Shown: in pieces, positions 1-7,439 of the stretch
Layout of the letters: the number at the start of each line of letters is the position of its first letter
Numbering within the stretch: position 1 is the first letter of the stretch
Source of the DNA: Halieaceae bacterium UBA5044
GTDB taxonomy: Bacteria; Pseudomonadota; Gammaproteobacteria; Pseudomonadales; Halieaceae
Length of the DNA: 64,000 nucleotides
Reading direction: 5' to 3'
NCBI GenBank assembly: GCA_002416125.1
Contig: DIBU01000021.1
Coordinates: 906 to 64,905, forward strand
Notes under the pieces: generated by a model
Seen by the model: only the letters and a program-made list of their open reading frames with translations
The model's database searches: none
What the model was told of the DNA's origin: nothing
Position numbers and translations under genes: made by a program

Positions 1-1271
1 GCCAGGACAATGTCCGTGGGAGCGACGGTCAACTCTGAGCTCGCAGCCAACTGCCACCAGAGTGCGGACACTAAATCCAGCATGTCCTGGTCAAGGGATT
101 CCCGCAGTTCCAGTGAAGGCACATCAATCAGCAGAAAGCCCAAGCCCTGATCCGGCAGACGAATGACTGTATCGTGCAATCCGTGGGATGCCGCCAGGGT
201 TACGGCGCAGTCCCACAACTGGCTCCGCAAAACTTCAAGATTTCTTTGTTGACCACCTTTTTGGGAATTCGGCGCAGAGGTCAACTCAGCCGGCATGTTC
301 GGTTGGTCTTTGCTTTTGTCATGACCACTCGCCGGTGAATCGATGTCAGCGGGCTGCTTTTCCAATGTCGTCGTATTCGATGACGGCCCACTATCAGAAT
401 GCTCCGGGTGTTCCGAGTCCCTGTCCGCCCCCGGCTCTGTATCCTCTTCGGCATGAGCGGGAAGGCTGAATGCGCGGCCCGATAGTTGTGCCTCCATCTC
501 CAGATGAATCACTTGGCGATTCAGTTCGGACTCCACGGCGATCTCATTTTCCAATGCATCGCGCAGTGGCTGAATGTCCCATTCGGCGCCGTCATGACGG
601 CGACACAACTCAGCAAAGATCGCATCGAAAACGGTGTTATCCCCCAATTGGCGACGATCCCAGATCGCTCGGGCAGCGCGTTCAAGGGCTCGGATCTTTT
701 CCACCTGTGGCCGACCCAATCCGGCAGCCAAGGCTTTTGGCATCAATGGCCACAAGGTCTCAACGGCATATCCCATTTTGGAAATCATGCTGTGGCTGAG
801 CCCGAAACCTCGCTCTCTGAACAACTCTTCCAGTTGGCGCTGAGACAGGCTCTCAACCCCCATCTCGCTTTCGAGGAGATGCTTTGCTTCGAATACGGCC
901 AACGCTTTATCAATGAAAGGCAAACCGCCGCGGAGCTCGTTTTCGCGGAGGTGGGCAAAAAGTACGTTGGACTCCTGCGACCAGGGCTTGACGACGCAAT
1001 CAATCCAGCGAAATCGCTCATCGCCGGTTTCGTCCAAAAGCTCCTTTAGTATCCTCAGCCGTGTATTGCCGCCACTGTGGAGCACATAATCAGCAGCCCC
1101 CGGCTCCTGTGATAGCACCAATGGTTGATCCAGGCCTTCAGCCTGGATCGACGCCTTTATTCGATCGTATTCAGGGTTCTGCTGCCGACGGGGATTGCGG
1201 GAGTAATGGTGGATACGAGTGACGTCTACACGGGTGATCTCGTGGGCGGATGGCGATCTCTCAGGCGTCAT
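1..1271 (-). CDS. ICE-type ParB family protein (3' end outside window)
   Basis: About 423 residues are visible, from an ATG at 1271 running off the left edge, so the C-terminus is missing. The N-terminal part reads like a ParB/Srx nuclease-like fold: a motif HHYSRNPRR near residues 21-29, then GLDQPLVL and HSGGNTRLR, as in the ParB-like proteins of PFGI-1-class integrating conjugative elements. A polar Glu/Asp/Ser-rich linker follows at about residues 260-330, then a second folded region. The start overlaps the end of the upstream regulator gene by 11 bases, so the two are probably translationally coupled. In this ICE family the protein is thought to support element maintenance or partitioning; that role is inferred from family. 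It could instead act as a regulator. Confidence 0.75.
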   Translation of the reverse strand, partial: MTPERSPSAHEITRVDVTRIHHYSRNPRRQQNPEYDRIKASIQAEGLDQPLVLSQEPGAADYVLHSGGNTRLRILKELLDETGDERFRWIDCVVKPWSQESNVLFAHLRENELRGGLPFIDKALAVFEAKHLLESEMGVESLSQRQLEELFRERGFGLSHSMISKMGYAVETLWPLMPKALAAGLGRPQVEKIRALERAARAIWDRRQLGDNTVFDAIFAELCRRHDGAEWDIQPLRDALENEIAVESELNRQVIHLEMEAQLSGRAFSLPAHAEEDTEPGADRDSEHPEHSDSGPSSNTTTLEKQPADIDSPASGHDKSKDQPNMPAELTSAPNSQKGGQQRNLEVLRSQLWDCAVTLAASHGLHDTVIRLPDQGLGFLLIDVPSLELRESLDQDMLDLVSALWWQLAASSELTVAPTDIVL

Positions 1272-1548
1272 CGTTGCCACCTGCTTCTTGTGCACCCGAT
1301 TCAGGCACGACGCCGTAGAAAATCTCTGGATGTCGAACCATGCTCGCCCGAGGCACAGGCTCCAGTCGACCATCCGAAAGGTCCGCCACAGTACGGGTGT
1401 AATGCTCGATTTGCGTCGCCATCAATGGACTGGCATATCGATGCTGGCCGGCAATCTGATACAAGTAGGAGACTGAGTCGCCACACGCCGCAGCGACGTC
1501 GGCCCGCTCCCGCTTGGTTGCCATTTTGAGGAAATCCTTTAGCTCCAT
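1261..1548 (-). CDS. Cro-like helix-turn-helix regulator of the island
   Basis: A protein of about 95 residues if the ATG at 1548 (MELKDFLK) is used; an in-frame ATG at 1560 is also possible, and neither has a clear Shine-Dalgarno. The segment RADVAAACGDSVSYLYQIA looks like a small Cro/YdaS-type helix-turn-helix with a recognition helix around SVSYLYQ. The gene is transcribed away from the CI-like gene at 1644, with a shared operator region between them, and overlaps the ParB gene downstream by 11 bases. The layout resembles a phage-type CI/Cro switch controlling the element's leftward operon. Its function as a repressor or antirepressor is inferred from position. Confidence 0.6.
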   Translation of the reverse strand: MELKDFLKMATKRERADVAAACGDSVSYLYQIAGQHRYASPLMATQIEHYTRTVADLSDGRLEPVPRASMVRHPEIFYGVVPESGAQEAGGNDDA

Positions 1549-1559
1549 GCGCAGAAACA

Positions 1560-1622
1560 TTAGCACCGTGCGAATCATCGAACAACGCGCAATCGCCACT
1601 TTTTGTTTATCACTCTGCTAAA
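1560..1622. promoter_or_regulatory. Divergent operator/promoter region of the island switch
   Basis: Between the Cro-like and CI-like genes lie two elements that recur upstream of alpA. One is TTGTTTATCACTCTGCTAAA at 1603-1622, which contains the imperfect 17-bp dyad TTTATCACTCTGCTAAA typical in size of phage repressor operators. The other, on the minus strand, is GATTCGCACGGTGCTAA at 1560-1576, built around the dyad GCACGGTGC. Further TGCTAAA and CGCTAAA half-sites lie at 1628-1634 and 1648-1654, over the start of the CI-like gene. That the CI-like protein binds here is inference. Confidence 0.6.
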
Positions 1623-1643
1623 AATCATGCTAAAGTGTTTCGC

Positions 1644-2318
1644 ATGACGCTAAAAATTAACCAGATCCGGCTCCACAATCTTGAGGTTCTGATTGCCGAA
1701 GCGGGGTCAGCTGCCAAGTTGGCGCGTGCGGCTGGGACCAATAGCTCCTACCTCAGTCAGGTGCGCAACCAGCTGCCGACCAAAAAAGGAACGCCCCGCT
1801 CTATTGGAGATGAGCTGGCGGAGAAACTGGAAAAGGCCATGAATAAAGACCAAGGATGGATGGATACCCCCCATGCGGACGGGGCAAGACAAGAGGAACA
1901 CAACGCCCACGACGGCCCGGATTTGCGCAGTCTCCACCCGCTGATATCCTGGGTCCAAGCGGGAAACTGGTATGAGATTTCTGAAAGTTTCGTGCCGGCC
2001 TACGGTTCAGAACTTTTACCCTGCCCGGTTTGTTGTAGTCCTGAATCCTTTGTACTTAGGGTTCGCGGTAGCAGTATGGAACCCAAGTTTCATGAGGGCG
2101 ACCTGATTTTTGTTGACCCCAATGTTTCACCTGACCACGGAAAGTACGTGGTTGTTCGACTCGATGAATCCAATGAAGCCACGTTCAAGCAGTTAATTAT
2201 TGAAGAGGGCAAGCAGTACCTGAAGGCACTCAACCCTGACTGGCCGAATCGCATTATCGAAGTGGATGAAGAAGCGACAATCTGTGGAGTCATTGTCTTC
2301 AAGGGGGAGGTGGTCTAA
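1644..2318 (+). CDS. CI/LexA-like repressor with S24 peptidase domain
   Basis: A 224-residue protein from the ATG at 1644; a GTG at 1635 is a possible alternative start. Residues 1-70 carry a helix-turn-helix region (KLARAAGTNSSYLSQV). The C-terminal half is a LexA/UmuD-type S24 domain with the candidate cleavage pair Ala106-Gly107 (SWVQAGNW), the nucleophile Ser144 in GSSMEP and the general-base Lys182 in ATFKQLI. It should therefore be able to self-cleave when RecA filaments form, linking island excision or transfer to DNA damage. It is divergent from the Cro-like gene and probably represses both that promoter and the alpA promoter. The Cys-rich segment PCPVCC at 127-131 is unusual. Family assignment is firm; targets are inferred. 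Confidence 0.85.
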   Translation: MTLKINQIRLHNLEVLIAEAGSAAKLARAAGTNSSYLSQVRNQLPTKKGTPRSIGDELAEKLEKAMNKDQGWMDTPHADGARQEEHNAHDGPDLRSLHPLISWVQAGNWYEISESFVPAYGSELLPCPVCCSPESFVLRVRGSSMEPKFHEGDLIFVDPNVSPDHGKYVVVRLDESNEATFKQLIIEEGKQYLKALNPDWPNRIIEVDEEATICGVIVFKGEVV

Positions 2319-2446
2319 GTATTCCCAGCCTGCCCAAAGGCAGGAACAACAATAATTAATTCAAGTGACCGCATGCAGCGCAAATATGGTGAATGACGCT
2401 GTCACGGCAACACTCCTAAGTCCATCACCCCACCCTGATGCAGTAA

Positions 2447-2502
2447 TTGTTTATCACATTGCTAAACATTCTCTTTTGCCAAAATGATTTGCACGGTGCT
2501 AA
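2447..2502 (+). promoter_or_regulatory. Operator/promoter region upstream of alpA
   Basis: This segment repeats the two elements found at the CI/Cro intergenic region: TTGTTTATCACATTGCTAAA at 2447-2466 (18 of 20 bases identical to 1603-1622) and GATTTGCACGGTGCTAA at 2486-2502 (16 of 17 identical to the minus-strand copy at 1560-1576). Their order relative to the downstream gene is the same at both places. The rest of the 2319-2564 gap shows no gene that I can support. Confidence 0.6.
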
Positions 2503-2564
2503 CGTTTAGTTTTTGGCAAGCCTAAGACTCTGACACGTGCGGTCCGGAGCGAGAGTGAGAAGCA

Positions 2565-2813
2565 ATGGATGACGGACACCCTACTCGACCAAGAAAGACT
2601 TTAATCAATCGAAAAACATTACTGGCTATGATTCCGCTTTCAGATCGCGCCATCTTCAATATGGAGAAACGAGGCGACTTTCCGCGCAGAATCGTGCTGA
2701 CAAGCCGCAATGTCGCCTGGGACTTGGCCGAGGTGGAAAAGTGGATCGAATCCCGCAAAGAGTCTGAAGATCAACCTATCCGGCCAGGAATCAATATTAA
2801 CGCTTCACGCTAG
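2565..2813 (+). CDS. alpA: AlpA-family excisionase/transcriptional activator
   Basis: An 82-residue protein matching the AlpA pattern: a short basic N-terminus, then a winged-helix MerR-like DNA-binding domain with LLAMIPLSDRAIFNMEKRG, DFPRRI and the Trp-rich end of the domain (WDLAEVEKWIESRK). In phage P4-type and related islands AlpA activates integrase expression or assists excision. Here it converges on the integrase gene and overlaps its 3' end by 17 bases. Its promoter region carries a copy of the composite operator seen at the CI/Cro region, so it probably belongs to the same switch. A GA-rich stretch just before the ATG at 2565 serves as a weak ribosome site. Confidence 0.8.
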   Translation: MDDGHPTRPRKTLINRKTLLAMIPLSDRAIFNMEKRGDFPRRIVLTSRNVAWDLAEVEKWIESRKESEDQPIRPGININASR

Positions 2814-3993
2814 TCCACTCGTCAATCATGTCAGCCCAGTCTTGCAACATCGCCGCCCGTTGCTCCCGGTATTCGGCTTTATTGTAAATTGCCCTTACTC
2901 CTTTCTGCTCATGGGCAAGACACTTTTCAATCCAATCAGTGTTGTAGCCTGCTTCATGCAATAAGGTGCTGGCTGTGCGACGCAGATCGTGCGGACCAAA
3001 TTTACCAAGCTGCTCACCATCCTTTTGTGCAGACTGATACGTCAGGGCAAGAACGCGATTCAAAGTCGCTGCACTCATAGGCAAGTCCGAATCATACCGC
3101 GAGGGAAGCACGAATTCGGAGCCACCGGCAAAGGTCTTCAGTGCGATAAAGATGTCCAGTGCCTGGCGAGACAGAAACACCAAATGTGGATTTCGTCGCT
3201 TCATACGCTGTTTCGGGATCGTCCAGAGTGCCTCGCTAAAATTGATCTCTTCCCAGGTGGCGTTGGACAACTCGGATTTTCTGACCATGGTCAATAACAG
3301 CAGCTTGATTGCGGCTCTATATTGCGGCGAGGTCCCGATTCGATCCATGTACTGATACATCAGACCAATTTCGGCAGGACTCAGGGCGCGGTCACGGGGT
3401 TCGAATCTGGCGATACTGTTGGGGCGAACCATTTCAGCGGGGTTTTCAACTTTCTGTCCGCGTTCGATCGCCCACCGATAAACCTGTAATACCACTTCTC
3501 GGGCGTGGACGGCTGTTGCTGGCGCTCCTCTTTCCACGATGGCATCGGTCACTGCCCGGAGATCCTCATGCGTGATCTCAGATAATTTCTGATTGCCGAA
3601 GCGCTTTTTCAACTCGCGGTTGTAGACCGATTTACGCATGTCGCGTGTCGAGTCAGCCATCTGATAGCCGCGCAACCATTTTTCAGCCCATGCCCCGAAT
3701 GTTTCGGCATCCTTCACGCGCGATTTGTCGCGCGCTTTCTCTCTGGCCGGGGATTTGCCGGCTGCAATCATTTTCTTTGCTTCGCTCAGCAGTTCCCGCG
3801 CTTCCGCCAGTGTGATACCGCCACTGCCATACCGACCGATGGTCAACGTCTCCTGGCGGCCGCTGATGGAGTAGTTATGTCTAAAAGAGATTGTCCCTGC
3901 CGGCGTGACTGCTACGTAAAGGCCGTCTCGGTCGTTGACCTTGTAGAGCTTGTCTTGAGGTTTCAGGTTGCGAAGCTTGGTATCGGTCAGCAT
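2797..3993 (-). CDS. Tyrosine-type site-specific integrase (P4/DUF4102 type)
   Basis: A 398-residue integrase starting at the ATG at 3993, chosen because a strong AAAGGAGG lies about 8 bases upstream. Residues 1-95 match the N-terminal DUF4102 arm-binding domain of P4-like integrases (LTDTKLRNLKP, GLYVAVTPAG). The catalytic domain shows R238 (MVRKSEL), the H335-DLR338 box, H361 and the tyrosine nucleophile Y370 (VRAIYNKAEY), so it looks intact. Its 5' end faces the 3' end of guaA, and the 300 bases in between hold repeated short motifs and a dyad over the guaA stop codon, as expected for an island inserted at guaA. It should catalyse integration and excision of the element. Confidence 0.93.
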   Translation of the reverse strand: MLTDTKLRNLKPQDKLYKVNDRDGLYVAVTPAGTISFRHNYSISGRQETLTIGRYGSGGITLAEARELLSEAKKMIAAGKSPAREKARDKSRVKDAETFGAWAEKWLRGYQMADSTRDMRKSVYNRELKKRFGNQKLSEITHEDLRAVTDAIVERGAPATAVHAREVVLQVYRWAIERGQKVENPAEMVRPNSIARFEPRDRALSPAEIGLMYQYMDRIGTSPQYRAAIKLLLLTMVRKSELSNATWEEINFSEALWTIPKQRMKRRNPHLVFLSRQALDIFIALKTFAGGSEFVLPSRYDSDLPMSAATLNRVLALTYQSAQKDGEQLGKFGPHDLRRTASTLLHEAGYNTDWIEKCLAHEQKGVRAIYNKAEYREQRAAMLQDWADMIDEWTSVKR

Positions 3994-4018
3994 GGCTAAT
4001 CCTCCTTTTCTCGTCCTT

Positions 4019-4173
4019 AATACCATGATCAAACATGCCGTATTTTTCGCCTATATTTACTTTAATATCAGCATGTTAGTGATTTTCGATACCATGACTA
4101 CTCCAAAATTCATGGCATGGTATTTCTTTGAGGTCGCGGTATCAGCTCGAACAATACCATCAAAAATACCATG
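4019..4173. repeat. Cluster of five ATACCAT repeats near the integrase
   Basis: The core ATACCAT occurs at 4019-4027, 4088-4096, 4153-4161 and 4165-4173 on the plus strand and once inverted at 4116-4124, all within 155 bases of AT-rich, gene-free DNA between the integrase start and guaA. Position and spacing resemble arm-type integrase or excisionase binding sites. No gene is supported in 3994-4301. Confidence 0.5.
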
Positions 4174-4219
4174 AAAAAAGTTTGCTTGAGGGTGCTGGGG
4201 AGTGCCTGACATTGCCAGG

Positions 4220-4254
4220 AAAAATAAAGAAAAACCCATTGATATCAATGGGTT
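4220..4254 (-). terminator. Rho-independent terminator downstream of guaA
   Basis: A perfect 22-bp palindrome at 4233-4254 (arms AACCCATT and AATGGGTT around GATATC) is followed on the minus strand by TTTCTTTATTTTT. It sits about 50 bases past the guaA stop. Because it lies outside the guaA coding end it may have come with the island and restored termination. Confidence 0.65.
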
Positions 4255-4295
4255 AATAGAGGTTTACTGCTTGTGAATGCCAGCCAGTGCCAGAC

Positions 4296-4311
4296 GTGGA
4301 ATCATTCCCAC
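4296..4311. other. Probable island attachment site at the guaA 3' end
   Basis: The last codons of guaA (GAGTGGGAATGA on the minus strand) form part of an imperfect dyad, GTGGAATCATTCCCAC on the plus strand. The 3' end of guaA is a known insertion hotspot for islands with this integrase type. The matching copy of the repeat would lie beyond the left edge, so it cannot be confirmed here. Confidence 0.55.
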
Positions 4312-5879
4312 TCAATCGTCGCCGGCGGCTTGCTGCTCACGTCATAGGTCACCCGGGACACACCCGATATCTCATTGATAATCCGGTTGGACACCGTCTC
4401 CAACAATTCGTAGGGCAAATGTGCCCAGCGCGCGGTCATGAAGTCCACGGTCTCTACCGCGCGCAGTGCAATCACCCACTCGTAGCGACGCCCATCGCCG
4501 ACCACGCCAACGGATTTCACCGGCAGGAACACGGCAAAGGCCTGGCTGGTCTTGTGGTACCAGTCCGCGCGATGCAGTTCCTCAATGAAAATGGCATCCG
4601 CGCGACGCAGCAGTTCCGCGTATTCCTTTTTCACTTCACCGAGAATCCGCACCCCCAGGCCGGGGCCGGGGAACGGGTGGCGGTAGACCATGTCGTAAGG
4701 CAGGCCCAGTTCCAGGCCGATGCGGCGCACCTCGTCCTTGAACAGTTCACGCAGGGGCTCGACCAGCTCCATCGCCATGTCGTCGGGTAGGCCGCCCACA
4801 TTGTGGTGTGACTTGATCACGTGCGCCTTGCCCGTCTTGGCGCCGGCAGATTCGATCACGTCGGGGTAGATGGTGCCCTGCGCCAGCCAGTTCACATCGC
4901 GCAGTTTAGTGGCTTCGGCGTCGAACACCTCGATGAAGGTGTTGCCGATAATCTTGCGCTTGGCCTCTGGGTCCGCCTCGCCGGCGAGCTTGCCGAGGAA
5001 CAGGTCTTCCGCGTTGACCCGGATGACTTTAACGCCCATGTTGCGCGCAAACATCTCCATGACCTGGTCACCTTCATTGAGGCGCAGCAGGCCGTTGTCG
5101 ACGAAGACGCAGGTGAGCTGGTCACCAATGGCGCGGTGCAACAGCGCCGCCACCACCGAGGAATCCACACCACCAGACAGCCCGAGCAGCACCTTGCCGC
5201 TGCCCACGGTGTCCCGAACCCGGGCGATCGCATCTTCCACGATATTCGCCGGCGTCCACAGGGCTTCGCAGCCGCACAGTTCCAGCACAAAATGCTCGAA
5301 GATGCGCTTGCCCTGCAGGGTGTGAGTCACCTCGGGGTGAAACTGAATGCCGTAGAAGGGCTTGCTGCGGTGCGCCATGCCGGCAATCGGGCAGCTGTCA
5401 GTGGCTGCCACGAGCTCGAATTCCGGCGGCAGTTCGACCACCTTGTCGCCGTGACTCATCCACACGTCCAGCAGGCTGTTCCCCGCGCTGTCGAAATGGT
5501 CGCGGATATCGTGGAACAGGCCGGTGTTGGTCACCAGGCGAATCTGTGCGTAACCGAATTCGCTGGTGTGGGATGCACTGACCTGGCCGCCAAACTGCTC
5601 GGCCATGGTCTGCATGCCGTAACAGATGCCCAGCACCGGCACCCCCAGCTCGAACACGCAGGCGGGCGCACGCGGTGAGCCGGGGGCCGGCACCGATTCC
5701 GGACCGCCAGACAGGATCACGCCACTGGGGGCAAACGCGCGGATCTCGCTCTCACTCATGTCGAAGGCGCGAATCTCGCTGTACACGCCCACCTCCCGCA
5801 CCCGGCGCGCAATCAGCTGGGTGTACTGGGAACCGAAATCCAGAATGAGGATCCGGCTGGCGTGAATATCTGCTGTCAT
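4302..5879 (-). CDS. guaA: GMP synthase (glutamine-hydrolysing)
   Basis: Converts XMP, ATP and glutamine to GMP in the cytoplasm. From the ATG at 5879 the protein has 525 residues, the same as E. coli GuaA. It has an N-terminal class I glutamine amidotransferase domain (ILDFGSQYTQLIARRVRE, catalytic Cys in GICYGMQ, His in IQFHPEVTHT), the ATP pyrophosphatase loop LSGGVDSSVVA, and the C-terminal dimerisation domain ending in TIEWE. It lies 13 bases after guaB and is surely co-transcribed with it. Its 3' end is the presumed island insertion point, and the coding sequence looks fully restored. Confidence 0.98.
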   Translation of the reverse strand: MTADIHASRILILDFGSQYTQLIARRVREVGVYSEIRAFDMSESEIRAFAPSGVILSGGPESVPAPGSPRAPACVFELGVPVLGICYGMQTMAEQFGGQVSASHTSEFGYAQIRLVTNTGLFHDIRDHFDSAGNSLLDVWMSHGDKVVELPPEFELVAATDSCPIAGMAHRSKPFYGIQFHPEVTHTLQGKRIFEHFVLELCGCEALWTPANIVEDAIARVRDTVGSGKVLLGLSGGVDSSVVAALLHRAIGDQLTCVFVDNGLLRLNEGDQVMEMFARNMGVKVIRVNAEDLFLGKLAGEADPEAKRKIIGNTFIEVFDAEATKLRDVNWLAQGTIYPDVIESAGAKTGKAHVIKSHHNVGGLPDDMAMELVEPLRELFKDEVRRIGLELGLPYDMVYRHPFPGPGLGVRILGEVKKEYAELLRRADAIFIEELHRADWYHKTSQAFAVFLPVKSVGVVGDGRRYEWVIALRAVETVDFMTARWAHLPYELLETVSNRIINEISGVSRVTYDVSSKPPATIEWE

Positions 5880-5892
5880 TGCGGTCTGGCCT

Positions 5893-7362
5893 TTAGCGCA
5901 CGGGGTAATTGGGCGCTTCCTTGGTGATGGAGACATCGTGTACGTGGCTTTCGGACATGCCGGCCGAGGTGACGCGGACAAATTCCGGGCGGGTACGCAT
6001 GTCGTGAATGGTCAGGCTGCCGGTGTAACCCATGGCCGAGCGGACACCGCCCATGAGCTGGTGAATGATGGCTGAAACGGGGCCTTTGTAGGGCACGCGC
6101 CCCTCAATACCTTCGGGCACCAGTTTCTCCGCACCCTTGCCGGCATCCTGGAAATAGCGGTCGGAGGAGCCCTGTGTGCGCGACATGGCGCCCAGGGAGC
6201 CCATGCCGCGGTAGGCCTTGTAGGTGCGCCCCTGATACAGCTCCACCTCGCCCGGCGCTTCCTCGGTGCCCGCAAACATGCCGCCCATCATCACCGAGTG
6301 GGCACCCGCCACCAGCGCCTTGGCGATATCCCCGGAAAAGCGGATGCCGCCGTCGGCGATTACCGGTACGTCGCGCTCAGCCAGCGCCGCGACCACGTTG
6401 GAGATGGCAGTGATCTGTGGCACGCCCGTGCCGGTCACAACCCGCGTGGTGCAGATAGACCCGGGGCCGATGCCGACCTTGACACCATCTGCGCCGGCCT
6501 CGGCAAGGGCCAGCGCCGCTGCAGCGGTGGCAATGTTCCCGCCGATCACCTGCACGGACGGGTAATCCGCCTTGATCTGCCGCACCCGTTCAATCACGTT
6601 GCGCGAGTGACCGTGCGCGGTGTCCACGACCAGCACATCCACACCCGCGCGGATCAGGGCCGCAACCCGGTCTGCGGTGTCCGGGCTGGTGCCTACCGAA
6701 GCGCCGACGCGCAGCTGGCCGTAGGAATCCTTGCAGGCCATGGGGAAGCTCTCGGCCTTGTCGAAATCCTTGACCGTGATCATGCCACGCAGTTCGAACT
6801 TGTCGTTTACCACGAGGATCTTCTCGATGCGGTGCTGGTGCAGCAAGCGCTGCACCTGCTCGGAGCTGGCCCCTTCGCGCACCGTTACCAGCTTGTCTTT
6901 CGGCGTCATCAGCTCCGAGACGGACTTGGTCGGGTCGGATTCGAACCGGGTATCCCGACGCGTGACGATCCCCACCAGGTCCTTGCCATTGAGCACCGGC
7001 ACACCGGAGAAGCCGTGGGCATTGGTGAGTTCACGCAGCTCGGCCAGGGAGGCGTTCTGCTGAATGGTGATAGGGTCCTTGACCACACCACTCTCGAACT
7101 TCTTCACCCGGCGCACCTGCTCCGCCTGCTCCGCAATGGTCATGCTCTTGTGGATGATGCCAATGCCGCCCTCCTGGGCCAGCGCAATGGCGAGGCGCGC
7201 CTCGGTCACGGTGTCCATGGCCGCCGACACCAGCGGAATGTTCAGCTCGATGCCGCGGGTGAGACGGGTACGCAGCGACACATCACTGGGAATCACGTCG
7301 GAGTACCCGGGCAGCAGCAGTACGTCATCGAACGTGAGGGCTTCCTGGGCGATACGCAACAT
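5893..7362 (-). CDS. guaB: Inosine-5'-monophosphate dehydrogenase
   Basis: Oxidises IMP to XMP with NAD+, the committed step of guanine nucleotide synthesis. The 489-residue protein starts MLRIAQEALTFDDVLL, has a CBS-domain pair inserted at about residues 95-205, and carries the active-site cysteine in GPGSICTTRVVTGTG and the flap YRGMGS. The ATG at 7362 is preceded by GGAG. It is the first gene of the guaB-guaA operon and is transcribed divergently from xseA from a good sigma-70 type promoter at 7401-7430. Confidence 0.98.
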   Translation of the reverse strand: MLRIAQEALTFDDVLLLPGYSDVIPSDVSLRTRLTRGIELNIPLVSAAMDTVTEARLAIALAQEGGIGIIHKSMTIAEQAEQVRRVKKFESGVVKDPITIQQNASLAELRELTNAHGFSGVPVLNGKDLVGIVTRRDTRFESDPTKSVSELMTPKDKLVTVREGASSEQVQRLLHQHRIEKILVVNDKFELRGMITVKDFDKAESFPMACKDSYGQLRVGASVGTSPDTADRVAALIRAGVDVLVVDTAHGHSRNVIERVRQIKADYPSVQVIGGNIATAAAALALAEAGADGVKVGIGPGSICTTRVVTGTGVPQITAISNVVAALAERDVPVIADGGIRFSGDIAKALVAGAHSVMMGGMFAGTEEAPGEVELYQGRTYKAYRGMGSLGAMSRTQGSSDRYFQDAGKGAEKLVPEGIEGRVPYKGPVSAIIHQLMGGVRSAMGYTGSLTIHDMRTRPEFVRVTSAGMSESHVHDVSITKEAPNYPVR

Positions 7363-7400
7363 GGGAGGTCTCCGGCTGGCAGGTGGCAGCTAAACGTGCA

Positions 7401-7430
7401 ATTATAAATCTTCTGGCCACTACAGGTAAA
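7401..7430 (-). promoter_or_regulatory. Sigma-70 type promoter of guaBA
   Basis: On the minus strand a TTTACC -35 element (7425-7430) and a perfect TATAAT -10 (7401-7406) are 18 bases apart, about 38 bases before the guaB start. The same AT-rich patch contains TATAAAT on the plus strand and may also serve xseA. Confidence 0.65.
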
Positions 7431-7439
7431 CCAAAGTCC

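Noticed and set aside
4821..5678. Long open frame on the plus strand across guaA
   Set aside because: It is antisense to a fully conserved guaA and has no recognisable domain; GC-rich codon bias explains the long frame. The same holds for long opposite-strand frames over guaB, thrC, hom, alaC, ffh, lysS and prfB.
7383..7439. Longer N-terminus for XseA from GTG 7383
   Set aside because: The extension covers the divergent promoter region and is not needed to reach the normal protein length.
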